DNA of 64,000 nt from Bosea sp. 685. Lineage in GTDB: Bacteria; Pseudomonadota; Alphaproteobacteria; Rhizobiales; Beijerinckiaceae. The stretch lies in assembly GCF_031884435.1 (NCBI RefSeq), contig NZ_CP134779.1:6518295-6582294 (forward strand). The letters run 5' to 3'. Below are positions 25,613 to 34,117 of this stretch, piece by piece (the stretch's first letter is position 1; every line of letters begins with the position of its first letter). A program made the translations under genes and the position numbers. The notes under the pieces are model-generated. The model was not told the origin of the DNA. It saw only the letters and a list, made by a program, of their open reading frames with translations, and searched no databases.

Positions 25613-26568
25613 GCGGGCAGGCGGTTTCCGAACTCATCGACCCTCGTCCCGAGGAGCCGCGCAGTGGCGCCTCGAAGGATGATCCGGAGCCTGCCGGCGC
25701 AGTCTTCGAGACGCGTTCATTCCCAACGCTCCTCGGGATGAGGGCTGAGAAGGGAGATGGGCTGAAGGCCGGCCTCGCTTTGCCGTTTGTCCTGCTGGCT
25801 GTTGTAGCTGGGCTCGCTCTGTTTGGGCCATTGCTGTCGCCGCATGACCCCACAGTGCAGGATCTGCTGCATGCGCTCGAAGGACCCAGCCTGGCGCATC
25901 CGCTTGGCACGGATCATGTCGGGCGCGACGTATTCGCCCGCCTGGCGCATGGGGCGGGCCGCTCGCTGGGAATCGCGCTCGCCTGCGTCGGCGCTGCCAC
26001 CGGTGTCGGCCTCGGGCTCGGCCTGATCGCCGCCTATGCCGGGCGCTGGAGCGACATGGCGATCATGCGTCTGGCCGATCTGATGCTGGCTTTTCCCGGC
26101 ATCCTGCTGGCGCTGATGATCTCCGGATTTCTCGGCGGTGGCGTGCTGCCGATGCTGATCGGCATCAAATTGACGCTGTGGCCGCAATTTGCCCGGATGG
26201 CGCGCGCCATCGCGCAGGGCGAACTGAAGGAGCCACATGTCGAGGCGGCGCGACTGGCGGGCTTTCCGGCCCGCACCCTGTTGATCCGCCACGTCCTGCC
26301 CGCCGTGCTGCGCCAGACCACGACGCTGGCGACGCTGGGGCTGGGGGCCGCGATCATGTCGATCTCGGCGCTCGGCTTCCTGGGCTTAGGGTTGCAGCCG
26401 CCGACGCCGGAATGGGGCGCGATGATCAGCGAACTCCTGCCTTACATCTCCGAGGCGCCGGTGCAGATGGCGGCGCCTTGCCTGGCGATCTTCGTCTCCG
26501 TGCTCGGTGCGACCCTGCTTGGGCAGGCGCTGTCGGAGCCCGATTCCGGCCCGGAGACCGAACGATGA
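25609..26568 (+). CDS. ABC transporter permease (DppC/NikC family)
   Basis: 319-residue inner-membrane permease with the family opening PLLSPHDPTVQDL, GTDHVGRDVFARLAHG (about 101-116) and the EAA loop EAARLAGFPARTLLIRHVLP (about 207-226). Residues about 11-46 are not family-like: they are encoded by a palindromic intergenic repeat inserted in frame. The ATG overlaps the stop of the preceding permease (ATGA) and the stop overlaps the ATPase start. Confidence 0.88.
   Translation: MSGQAVSELIDPRPEEPRSGASKDDPEPAGAVFETRSFPTLLGMRAEKGDGLKAGLALPFVLLAVVAGLALFGPLLSPHDPTVQDLLHALEGPSLAHPLGTDHVGRDVFARLAHGAGRSLGIALACVGAATGVGLGLGLIAAYAGRWSDMAIMRLADLMLAFPGILLALMISGFLGGGVLPMLIGIKLTLWPQFARMARAIAQGELKEPHVEAARLAGFPARTLLIRHVLPAVLRQTTTLATLGLGAAIMSISALGFLGLGLQPPTPEWGAMISELLPYISEAPVQMAAPCLAIFVSVLGATLLGQALSEPDSGPETER
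25641..25744. repeat. Palindromic repeat inside the permease coding sequence
   Basis: Outer arms CCCTCGTCCCGAGGA (25641-25655) and TCCTCGGGATGAGGG (25730-25744) pair with one mismatch, with further inner complementarity. The CCGAGGAGC...CTCGAAGGATG type of sequence is a common Rhizobiales intergenic element, here translated in frame. Confidence 0.7.
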
Positions 26569-27983
26569 GCCCTCCGGCCCTGGTCATCCGCGGTCTCGCC
26601 ATTCGCGACGGCCATGGCGCATCGGTGGTCGCGGGCGTCGATCTCGAGGTCGAGGCCGGCGGGACGCTGGTCCTGATCGGTGAGACCGGCAGCGGCAAGA
26701 GCCTGATCGCCCAGGCGGTGATGGGCCTCTTGCCGCAAGGCTTTGCGGCGAGCGGGACGATCGCGATCAATGGTCATGCTCCGGTCGATGCCGGGCAGGC
26801 CGGGCTCCTGCGGCTGTTCTGGTCGCGCGAGACCATGTTGCTGCCGCAGGAGCCGCGCGCCGCGCTCGACCCGACGATGCGCGTTGGCCGCCAGCTCTTC
26901 GAGAGGACGGGGCAGGGCGATGCCGTGGCGGCGCTGCAGGCCGTCGGGCTCGCGCCGGAGGTTGCGCAGGCCTATCCGCTGACGCTGTCGGGCGGCATGG
27001 CGCAGCGCGTGCTCGTCGCCTCCGTGCTGGTCGGGCGCGCGCCGCTGCTGATCGCCGACGAGCCGACCAAGGGGCTCGATCCCGAAAGGCTCGACCAGAC
27101 GCGCGACCTCTTATTGTCTCTCCGGCAGGCCGGGCGCGCGCTCCTGGTGATCACGCATGACATCGGGCTGGCGCGCGCGCTCGGCGGATGGCTCGCGGTG
27201 CTGCGCGAAGGCCGCATCGTCGAGCAAGGCGAGAGCGAAGCCGTCTTTGCGGCGCCGCGCCAACCCTATACCCGCGCCTGGATCGAGGCCGATCCCTCGC
27301 GCTGGCGGCCGAGCCTGCGCTGCTGTGCGGTCGATGCTCCGGTGCTTGCCGGCCACGGCCTGCGCTTCGGCTTCCGGGGCCGGCCTGCCCTGCTCGAGGG
27401 GCTCGACATCCATGTCCCGCGCGGCGGCGTGCTCGCACTCACCGGCCCCAGCGGCTGCGGCAAGACCACGCTCGGCAATATCCTGCTCGGGCTGCAGGCG
27501 CCTGATGCCGGCGAGGTGAGCTGGGCCGGCGTCGACCCCTATCGCGATCGCGCGGCACTGAAACGCCTGCGTCGCCGCTACCAGAAGCTGCATCAGGATC
27601 CCGCCAGCGTCTTCCTGCCCGGCCGCAGCATTGGCCTGCAACTTGCCGACCTCACGGAGATCGCGCCCGATCTCGACCTCACCAGCGATCTGCCGCCCTT
27701 GCTCGAGCGGCTGCGGCTTGATCCGCGATTGCTGCGTCGCCGGCCAGGCGAAGTCTCGGGCGGCGAGGCGCAAAGGCTGGCGCTGGCGCGCATCCTGCTG
27801 ATGAAGCCCGAGCTGATCGTGGCCGACGAGCCGACGTCGCGGCTCGATCCGCTGGTCCAGCGCGAGACGATCGCGCTGCTGCGGGAGGTCGTCGCGGGCG
27901 AGGGGGTTGGGCTCGTGCTGATCGGGCATGATCGGGCCCTGCTGGCGGCGACGGCCGACGATGTGATCACGATCGGGCGGTGA
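26565..27983 (+). CDS. Fused double ABC ATPase (DppD-DppF type)
   Basis: 472 residues with two complete ATP-binding cassettes. Domain 1: Walker A GETGSGKS (39-46), signature LSGGMAQR, Walker B LLIADEP. Domain 2: Walker A GPSGCGKTT, QDPAS loop, signature VSGGEAQR, Walker B LIVADEPTSRLD and a switch His in LIGHDR. It energises the transporter encoded just upstream; its ATG overlaps the permease stop. The two cassettes are often separate genes in Dpp/Nik systems. Confidence 0.9.
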   Translation: MSPPALVIRGLAIRDGHGASVVAGVDLEVEAGGTLVLIGETGSGKSLIAQAVMGLLPQGFAASGTIAINGHAPVDAGQAGLLRLFWSRETMLLPQEPRAALDPTMRVGRQLFERTGQGDAVAALQAVGLAPEVAQAYPLTLSGGMAQRVLVASVLVGRAPLLIADEPTKGLDPERLDQTRDLLLSLRQAGRALLVITHDIGLARALGGWLAVLREGRIVEQGESEAVFAAPRQPYTRAWIEADPSRWRPSLRCCAVDAPVLAGHGLRFGFRGRPALLEGLDIHVPRGGVLALTGPSGCGKTTLGNILLGLQAPDAGEVSWAGVDPYRDRAALKRLRRRYQKLHQDPASVFLPGRSIGLQLADLTEIAPDLDLTSDLPPLLERLRLDPRLLRRRPGEVSGGEAQRLALARILLMKPELIVADEPTSRLDPLVQRETIALLREVVAGEGVGLVLIGHDRALLAATADDVITIGR

Positions 27984-28001
27984 AATTTCGCAGCGCACCC
28001 C

Positions 28002-28026
28002 TTGTATTGTGCGTTGCAACATACAA
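28002..28026. promoter_or_regulatory. Interrupted dyad between ABC operon and acetyltransferase
   Basis: TTGTATTGTGCGTTGCAAC followed by ATACAA forms an imperfect inverted repeat (TTGTAT/ATACAA). It could be an operator of the acetyltransferase gene or a weak hairpin; no T run follows. Confidence 0.3.
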
Positions 28027-28095
28027 TGTGATGCCCAAGTTAGGGAAGACACGCCTCCTGGTTGGTAGCGCAGCGATTTCGCGCTGTTTCAGGAG

Positions 28096-28716
28096 ATGAC
28101 ATTGGCAAGTTTCAAACAAGCCGGCGCTGTGACCGGCCATGGTGAAATCCGCCGGCTTTGGCCCACGGAACGCGACATTTTCACCGCCCATCTGCTCCGA
28201 CTCGACGCGGTGACGCGGCGCGAGCGTTTCGGCACGGCCGTGAACGATGATTTCCTCGTCAACTACGCCGCCACGACCTTCGGCGTCGGCGGGCTGGTCT
28301 ATGCTTATATCGAGGGGGGCGAGGTTCGCGGCGCGGCCGAATTGCGCGGGCTGGAGGATATCGTCGCCCAGACCGGCGAGGCCGCCTTCAGCGTCGAGAA
28401 GGCCTGGCGCCGGCGTGGGCTCGGCGAGCAATTGTTCAGCCGCCTGATCACGGCCGGGCGCAATCGCGGCATCCGCACGCTCTACATGACCTGCCTGCCG
28501 GAGAATGCGGCGATGCGCCGTCTCGCGCGCAAGTTCGAGGCGGATCTCGTCGGCGGCTACAACGATGTCGAGGGCTCGATCGCGACTGGCGGACCGACGC
28601 CCTTCACCATCCTCGACGAGGCCTTCGACAACGCCAAGGGCTTTGCCACGCTGGCGCTCTCGCTACAGCGCAAATTCTGGCCGCAGGCCCTGTTCGGACG
28701 CTCCTCGCGTGCCTGA
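28096..28716 (+). CDS. GNAT family N-acetyltransferase
   Basis: 206 residues. The acetyl-CoA motif is visible as VEKAWRRRGLGEQLFSRLI (about 99-117), with the preceding strand AAFSVE and the later MTCLPENAAMRRLARKF. Substrate unknown. It stands alone after the ABC operon, with GGAG close before the ATG. Confidence 0.8.
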   Translation: MTLASFKQAGAVTGHGEIRRLWPTERDIFTAHLLRLDAVTRRERFGTAVNDDFLVNYAATTFGVGGLVYAYIEGGEVRGAAELRGLEDIVAQTGEAAFSVEKAWRRRGLGEQLFSRLITAGRNRGIRTLYMTCLPENAAMRRLARKFEADLVGGYNDVEGSIATGGPTPFTILDEAFDNAKGFATLALSLQRKFWPQALFGRSSRA

Positions 28717-28761
28717 TCGGATCCGGCTCCAGCGCAACCCCGGGCTTGCCACGACAATGCC

Positions 28762-29709
28762 TCAGAATTCCAACGTCAGCAGACCGCGCCCTCGCGAGAC
28801 GCAGGGCGCGATCCGATGACCTCGTTCCGAAAGCTGAATCACGGCATCGCGATGGATGACGTCTCCATCGCGATATCCACAGACGCATGACCCGCAGATT
28901 CCAGTGACGCAGGAAGACCGGATTGGAAGGCCCTTGGCCAGAAGGATATCAAGGAGAGACGATGAGGCTGGAACAGCGAGGATTTCTCCGGTGGATTCGA
29001 GACGCACGTTGAACGGCTCGGGCACGAAGTTCTCATCCAGGACGGATTGGAATTTTTCGACGTGGATCTGCTCTGCAGGCCAGCCGGCTTCCAGTGCGCC
29101 GGCAGTCATCGCTTCGAGAAGTCCGACGGGACCGCAGCCGTAGACATGAACCGCTTTCTGCGGAGGACCAAGCACTTGAGGATCGAAGCGTTGCCCCGCT
29201 GACGAGAACCAGGTCCGAAGCCGAGGGCCGCAGATATCATGCAACTCTTTCAGGAACGGAGCCTCGGTCTGTGACTTTGCGCAGTAGTGAAGCGAAAAAT
29301 CCTGGTCTCGTGCGGCGAGCCAGCGGGCCATAGTCAGGATCGGCGTGATGCCGATGCCGCCTGCGACCAGGATGTGCCGCTCGGCGGTCTCGGCCAGCGG
29401 AAAATTGTTGCGGGGCGCCGAGACATGGGCGACCGCATCCTGGGCCAGATTATCATGGATCCAGAGCGACCCGCCCCGCCCCTTGCCCTCGCGCTTGACC
29501 GCGATGTCGTAGGCGGCTGTGTCCGAGGCATCGCCGCAGAGCGAATATTGGCGCACACGCCCGTCTGGAAGATGCAGGTCGACATGCGCACCCGGCGACC
29601 AGGGCGGCAGTTTCGGCCGCGTCGGGTGAACCAGCCGCACATGCACGACGTCAGTGGTGGTATTCACCACCGCGGCGACACGAAGCTTCATTATCAGCCT
29701 GGCGCTCAT
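28762..29709 (-). CDS. PDR/VanB family ferredoxin reductase
   Basis: 315-residue oxygenase-type reductase: flavin domain (RQYSLCGD, about 53-60), NAD domain (ILVAGGIGITPIL, YGCGPVGLLEAM) and a C-terminal plant-type [2Fe-2S] domain with CVTGICGSCVCG (about 265-276) and the last Cys in IAPCVSR. VanB-like proteins feed electrons from NAD(P)H to Rieske oxygenases or cofactor-dependent partners. No oxygenase lies nearby; it begins five bases after a MOSC gene, suggesting a reductase pair as in YiiM/MOSC-type hydroxylamine reduction (inference). Confidence 0.87.
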   Translation of the reverse strand: MSARLIMKLRVAAVVNTTTDVVHVRLVHPTRPKLPPWSPGAHVDLHLPDGRVRQYSLCGDASDTAAYDIAVKREGKGRGGSLWIHDNLAQDAVAHVSAPRNNFPLAETAERHILVAGGIGITPILTMARWLAARDQDFSLHYCAKSQTEAPFLKELHDICGPRLRTWFSSAGQRFDPQVLGPPQKAVHVYGCGPVGLLEAMTAGALEAGWPAEQIHVEKFQSVLDENFVPEPFNVRLESTGEILAVPASSSLLDILLAKGLPIRSSCVTGICGSCVCGYRDGDVIHRDAVIQLSERGHRIAPCVSRGRGLLTLEF

Positions 29710-29714
29710 CGATC

Positions 29715-30323
29715 TCAGTCCAGGAGTTCGACGGAATCCCCGGGGCGGATCACACCATCGCATTCGATGCCGCAATTAAGGCCCGAGCGGTTATAGAGCG
29801 GAAGATAGACAGGCAAGCCGAGAAGCTCTTCCAGATATTTGCAGGGAAAATTCAGCCGCCCGCCGCGAAAGACCACCGCGCCGATGCGGAAACGCCGGCC
29901 GACCAGGTGATTGAGCGGGACGCCCCTGACCGTCAGATTCCGACGATGATCGGCCGGGGCAAGCTGTATCGGGCCGGCCTGCAGCGGCGGGTCATTTCGG
30001 CTCAGCGCGTCAAGTACCTCCTGCTCGATCAGCGTAACCTCGCGGATGTCGGACCGGTGCGAGTAGCTGCCATTGCCCTCGAAATAGCGGTCGCCGACGA
30101 TGCCGCGCCCGGCGACGCAGTGCCCCTCGGGCAGCTCCTCCATCTCGTAGCTCGCCGCGGGTGCGACATGGATGTGGAGCAGCGTGCCGCGCCAGGCCGT
30201 TGCGCCGCCCTCGACCTCGCGCGCGATCCTTGCTGCCGCGTGATCGAAGGCAGCGATCCGATACGGCGCGCCCTTGTCCGTCGGGCTATCCAGCGCGATC
30301 GCGTCAGCATCTTCGGTGTTCAT
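29715..30323 (-). CDS. MOSC domain-containing protein
   Basis: 202 residues with a MOSC fold: GRGIVGDRYFEGNGSYSH (about 72-89), REVTLIEQEVLDAL, ADHRRNLTVRGVPLNHLVGR and a Cys in NFPCKYLEELLG that fits the sulfur-carrying position. ATG 30323 has GGAGG seven bases upstream. It is followed at five bases by a VanB-type reductase and preceded by an MHS transporter on the same strand; the three probably form an operon. Confidence 0.85.
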   Translation of the reverse strand: MNTEDADAIALDSPTDKGAPYRIAAFDHAAARIAREVEGGATAWRGTLLHIHVAPAASYEMEELPEGHCVAGRGIVGDRYFEGNGSYSHRSDIREVTLIEQEVLDALSRNDPPLQAGPIQLAPADHRRNLTVRGVPLNHLVGRRFRIGAVVFRGGRLNFPCKYLEELLGLPVYLPLYNRSGLNCGIECDGVIRPGDSVELLD

Positions 30324-30393
30324 TGCATCGCCTCCGAGTTTGTCCGCGACCGGCATATCCGCCGGCCGCAACGGCGGGGTTTGCCCCGGCCTG

Positions 30394-31710
30394 TCAATCG
30401 ATGTCCGTGCCCGCCGTTTCAGGCGCCACCATCGTGGCGATGAAGGTGAGGATGGCCAGCACGATCAGGTAGATCGAAATCGGCCATGTCGCGCCGCCGG
30501 TCCAGGCCATGAAGCTCGCGGCGGCGAAAGGCGTCAGGCCGCCGCTGATGGCCGCGCCGATCTGGAAGCCGAGGGAGGCGCCGCTATAGCGCATGCGCGC
30601 CGAAAACAGCTCCGAGTACCAGGGCGCCCCGATGCCGAAGCCCACCATTTGCCCGAGAATGATCGCGGCGACGATCGTGAACATGATGATGGTGGGGTCT
30701 TTCGTATCGAGCAGCCAGAACATCGGGAAGGCAAAGGCCATCGAGAACAGGCAGCTGGCATAGAACATCGGCTTGCGGCCGACCCTGTCGGAACACCAGC
30801 CGAAGAAGGGAATCGCCACGAGCGCGATCACCGCCGACAGGAAAATGCCGTTCAGCACGACGCTGCGCGGCATCGCGAGCTTGCCGGTGACATAGCTGAT
30901 GACGAAGACGCCGCCGATGCTGGCATAGGCGATCTCGGACAGCTTCAGGCCGACGGCGGTAAGGAAGGCGCGGCGATGCGTCGTCAGGACCTCGACGAGG
31001 GGCAGCTTGGCGACTTCCTTCTTGGCTTCCAGGTCGCGAAATACCGGCGTCTCCTCGAGCTGCAGGCGGATGAAAAGTCCGACGCCGACGAGCAGGATGC
31101 TGAGCAGGAACGGAATGCGCCAGGCCCAGGCGAGGAAATCGGCCTCCGGAAGCTGCGTCAGCAGTGCGAACATGCCGATCGCGGCGAGATTGCCGATCGG
31201 ATTGCCGATCTGCACCATCGAGCCGAGCAAGCCGCGATGCTTCGCCGGGGCGTTCTCGACCACCATCAGCACGGCACCGCCCCATTCGCCGCCAAGGCCA
31301 ATCCCTTGCAGGAAACGCAGCGCCACCAGCATGATCGGCGCGGCGACGCCGATCTGCTCATAGGTCGGGAGAAGGCCGATCAGAAAGGTGCCGAGCCCCA
31401 TGATGATGATCGTCATCGACAGCATCGCCTTGCGGCCGAGGCGGTCGCCGTAATGGCCGAAGATCGCCGCACCCAGAGGCCGCGCGAGGAAGCCGATCGC
31501 GTAGGTGCCGAAAGCGGCGATGGTGCCGATGGCGGGGTCGACGTTGGGAAAGAACAGCTTGTTGAAGACGAGCGCGCTCGCCGTGCCGTAGATCAGGAAG
31601 TCGTACCATTCGACCGCTGTGCCGAGGACGCTGGAGACGACGACGCGACGCATCTGCCTGGCCTTGTCGGCAACCTCGTCGCTGAGAGATAGGCCTTGCG
31701 CTATGCTCAT
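30394..31710 (-). CDS. MFS transporter, metabolite:H+ symporter (MHS) family
   Basis: 438 residues with twelve probable membrane spans. MHS features: GTAVEWYDFLIYGTASALVF (about 27-46), the loop DRLGRKAMLS and RFLQGIGLGGEWGGAVLM (about 133-150). Relatives take up shikimate, alpha-ketoglutarate, citrate or betaines. GGAGGT lies six bases before the ATG. Divergent from an XRE-cupin regulator that probably controls it. Confidence 0.88.
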   Translation of the reverse strand: MSIAQGLSLSDEVADKARQMRRVVVSSVLGTAVEWYDFLIYGTASALVFNKLFFPNVDPAIGTIAAFGTYAIGFLARPLGAAIFGHYGDRLGRKAMLSMTIIIMGLGTFLIGLLPTYEQIGVAAPIMLVALRFLQGIGLGGEWGGAVLMVVENAPAKHRGLLGSMVQIGNPIGNLAAIGMFALLTQLPEADFLAWAWRIPFLLSILLVGVGLFIRLQLEETPVFRDLEAKKEVAKLPLVEVLTTHRRAFLTAVGLKLSEIAYASIGGVFVISYVTGKLAMPRSVVLNGIFLSAVIALVAIPFFGWCSDRVGRKPMFYASCLFSMAFAFPMFWLLDTKDPTIIMFTIVAAIILGQMVGFGIGAPWYSELFSARMRYSGASLGFQIGAAISGGLTPFAAASFMAWTGGATWPISIYLIVLAILTFIATMVAPETAGTDID

Positions 31711-32022
31711 GTTGACCTCCTTGCCGCAGGCGCCGGCCACCGCCCCGATCGGTGACATCCTGTGAGCCCCGCGGATTGGGTGGAAAAGTCATCATGTTTA
31801 CTGACAGAAATCAACGCGACGCGCTGCACGAAATTGCGGCGGCTCCGCCTGAATCATATCGTGAACGCCCAATATCGCGACATTTTGCCTATAACAGAGG
31901 CGCAACCTGGAGGGCGTCGGCGAGCGGAGCCTCTGCGAAAGTTTACTGATGGTATCGCGAATCGAGCATTGCGGGCCGCCATGCGCCTCGCCATATTGCC
32001 GCCCGCCAATGAGGGTCGACGC

Positions 32023-32586
32023 GTGACGGACGAGTACAGGGACGAGCGCATCGGCGCGAACCTCAAGGACACGCGCCTGGCCCGCAGCCTGACGCTAGAC
32101 AAGCTCGCAGCCCTGAGCGGGCTAACCCGCGGCTATCTCTCGCTGGTGGAACGCGGCTTGAAGACGCCATCGATCGCGGCGCTCGTCCGCATCGCCAATG
32201 CGCTCGACGTCAACATCACGCAATTATTCAACAAGAATTCGGCTCCCGCGCCGCAATATTCGCTCTATCGGCGCGAGGACGAAGACCGGCCAAAGGTCGG
32301 CTATGGCGGTTTCTGGCTGTCGCCGCTGGCGGCGGCCCGAACGGGCAAGATCATGGAGCCTTTCGTCATGCAGCCGCCGTTCAAATCGGCAGCACGCGCC
32401 AGCCATGCCGGCGAAGAGATGCTCTATGTCCTCAGCGGCCAGATCGGCATCAAGATGGCAGGCGAGGAGATCCTGCTCAATCCCGGCGATTGCCTGTATT
32501 TTTCGTCAGACACCCAGCATGAAGTCCGCAGCATCGGTAGCAAGAAGGCCGAAGCGCTCGTCGTCATCGCAGCACCGCCGGCTTAG
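32023..32586 (+). CDS. XRE family regulator with cupin domain
   Basis: 187 residues. N-terminal HTH (RIGANLKDTRLARSLTLDKL, about 8-27, and SGLTRGYLSLVERG) and C-terminal cupin_2 domain (SHAGEEMLYVLSGQIGIKM, about 126-144; LNPGDCLYF). Such proteins sense small molecules and often repress the neighbouring transporter or catabolic genes. I prefer GTG 32023 behind GAGGGT; ATG 31981 is an alternative. Divergent from the MHS transporter/MOSC/reductase genes. Confidence 0.83.
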   Translation: MTDEYRDERIGANLKDTRLARSLTLDKLAALSGLTRGYLSLVERGLKTPSIAALVRIANALDVNITQLFNKNSAPAPQYSLYRREDEDRPKVGYGGFWLSPLAAARTGKIMEPFVMQPPFKSAARASHAGEEMLYVLSGQIGIKMAGEEILLNPGDCLYFSSDTQHEVRSIGSKKAEALVVIAAPPA

Positions 32587-32971
32587 CGTTATCCGACAGT
32601 GTCGAACCCGCCTCGCATGCGGCCCGCCAGAATCGGTTCGCACAAGGTCTCGCGCGCCATGCGGCTCAAAGCGTCGACGAAAATCGGCTCCCAGGCCCGG
32701 ATAGGCCGCCTCAGAAGATCGCAACAAGGACTTCCTGCTCGGCTATGTCGCGTCGGTCGTGATCGCTAACGTCGAAGCAAGGTTGCTGGTTTGGCGCAGC
32801 CGCGCACGCTGAGCATAAGATATTCAACGGCTTCGAGGTCGAAGGCTAGAGCATTTTCGAGCGAAGTGGACACCGGTTAGCGTGAAGAAAACGCGTTAAA
32901 ATAAAGCGCTAGATTGCTTCGCTGCACTCGCAATGACCGGTCAAGGCGAAGCCCGAATATCGATCAGACCT
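32587..32971. other. Intergenic region, possible decayed gene
   Basis: No intact gene. A short open stretch at about 32710-32810 (reading EDRNKDFLLGYVASVVIANV) looks protein-like but has no start and ends at TGA, so it may be a gene remnant. The rest holds a palindromic repeat at 32848. Confidence 0.4.
32848..32922. repeat. Rhizobiales-type intergenic repeat
   Basis: AGAGCATTTTCGAGCGAAGTGG, then ACACCGGTTAGCGTGAAGAAAACGCGTTAAAATAAAGCGCT. This string, including the GCATTTTCGAGCGAAGTGG start, is typical of repeats scattered in Rhizobiales intergenic regions. Confidence 0.6.
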
Positions 32972-33096
32972 AGGGCAGCATACGAAAAAGTGGGCACCGG
33001 TTTTTCGCATCCTGCTCTCACTCTTAGATGAGAGACGGATTCAGATTTCAGATGGGATCATTTGATGATTCCATCTGAAATCATCCAGCTCTACCG
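32972..33096. repeat. Composite palindromic repeat, copy 2
   Basis: Same order as copy 1 at 2486: ACGAAAAAGTGGGCACCGG, TTTTTCGCATCCTGCTCTCACTC, GAGAGACGGATTCAG, then a hairpin with arms GATTTCAGATGG (33044-33055) and CCATCTGAAATC (33071-33082). Stem bases differ from copy 1 but remain paired. It abuts the stop of the minus-strand lipoprotein gene. Confidence 0.75.
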
Positions 33097-33801
33097 GTTG
33101 AGCGAGAGCGCGGCGCCCGATTTCGTCACGGCGCCGTTCATCGCGCCGCCGTCGGAAGCGCGCAGGCGCGCAACCACCGAGCCGCCCTGCTGATAGAGAT
33201 AGACCTCGCCGTCGCGATAATCCCAGGCGGTGACCTTCTGCAGGTCGCGATTGGCGCAGCCGGCCGCATTGGCGCGGTAGAGGTCGAGCGCGGGCGCGCT
33301 CGAAAGCTGGACCTTGCAGGAACTGCCGGTGGCTTCGCGCGCCGTCCAGTTGCCGATGACGCCATCGCGCGACGAAACCGCGCCGCGCGCCGGGCCGGCT
33401 CCGCCGCCCAGCGTGGCGATCTGGCCGCCGCCGCCACGCAAGGTCGGCACCTCGCCGGGCTGGGCGGAGGGCGGGGCTGCGCTTACGGGAGCGCCGGCAT
33501 TGGGATTGTAGTAGGGGTCCTGCGGCGGCGGCAGGGCACCGGGCGAGGCCGGCGCGGAGGCGACCGGATAGCCACCCGGCGGGGGCAGGGGCTCCGAGGT
33601 CACGGGTGCGGAGCTGATCGGCGGCGCCGATTGCAGCGGCGGCGGGTCGTAGGTCGGCATGCCCGATCGGCCGGGTCCATCGAAGCTGAAACGCTGCGAG
33701 CCCGCGCAGGCGGTCAAGGCGAGCAGGGGCACCAGGCCGACGGCCTTGAGGAGCGTGGCCGCGCCTGCGGTTCGAGGCCAGCCTGCGGTCTTGGTGGTCA
33801 T
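33091..33801 (-). CDS. Omp19-like outer-membrane lipoprotein, AprI/Inh protease-inhibitor domain
   Basis: 236 residues. Lipoprotein signal with lipobox LTAC (Cys at about 32). A long Pro/Ala/Ser-rich linker (about 45-130) precedes a C-terminal AprI/Inh-type beta-barrel domain (IGNWTAREATGSSCKVQLSS, then GCANRDLQKVTAWDY and VVARLRASDGG), with the two cysteines that form the conserved disulfide. Brucella Omp19 has the same plan and inhibits proteases. The stop lies directly beside a palindromic repeat. Confidence 0.8.
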   Translation of the reverse strand: MTTKTAGWPRTAGAATLLKAVGLVPLLALTACAGSQRFSFDGPGRSGMPTYDPPPLQSAPPISSAPVTSEPLPPPGGYPVASAPASPGALPPPQDPYYNPNAGAPVSAAPPSAQPGEVPTLRGGGGQIATLGGGAGPARGAVSSRDGVIGNWTAREATGSSCKVQLSSAPALDLYRANAAGCANRDLQKVTAWDYRDGEVYLYQQGGSVVARLRASDGGAMNGAVTKSGAALSLNR

Positions 33802-33893
33802 GCGGCGTTCCGTCCGATCATCATTCTGCACGTCTCGTCTCCGATCATGGCCACGCCGGCTGAACATGGCATGAGCAGGACATCGTTATGCTC

Positions 33894-33940
33894 TTTTACA
33901 GCATCAGACCGAATATCGTATTCGGTCTGATGCTGTAAAA
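33894..33940. repeat. Perfect 22-bp inverted repeat
   Basis: TTTTACAGCATCAGACCGAA plus TA, three-base centre TCG, and the exact complement TATTCGGTCTGATGCTGTAAAA. It lies in the 312-bp gap between the divergent lipoprotein and RidA genes and could fold into a very stable stem in either transcript. A diverged GAAAACCGGTTCCCACTTTTCG repeat follows at 33965-33989. Confidence 0.8.
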
Positions 33941-34096
33941 CTTTGATTGTGTATCGGCTTGTCCCGAAAACCGGTTCCCACTTTTCGTAGCCGATGACCT
34001 GGAACAGGGCCGGCTGCTTGCAAACCCGCGCCGCGCGCTCTGGTTCCGGGCCCGCTCGCGGGGCATAGTCTTCCCGCCTGCCTGGAGACCTTTGCC

Positions 34097-34117
34097 ATGA
34101 AGCCACTCGTGCCATGA
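34097..34117 (+). other. Hexapeptide mini-ORF from a 17-bp tandem duplication of the RidA start
   Basis: ATGAAGCCACTCGTGCC is followed at once by ATGAAGCCGCTCGCGCC. The first copy reads M-K-P-L-V-P and stops at TGA overlapping the second ATG (ATGA). The only good ribosome binding site (GGAG at about 34084) serves the first ATG, so the RidA gene probably relies on coupled initiation. Confidence 0.55.

Noticed and set aside
30274..31692. Long plus-strand frame opposite the MHS transporter
   Set aside because: Composition (Glu/His/Arg-rich, no hydrophobic core) is that of an antisense shadow; the minus-strand transporter has clear family motifs.
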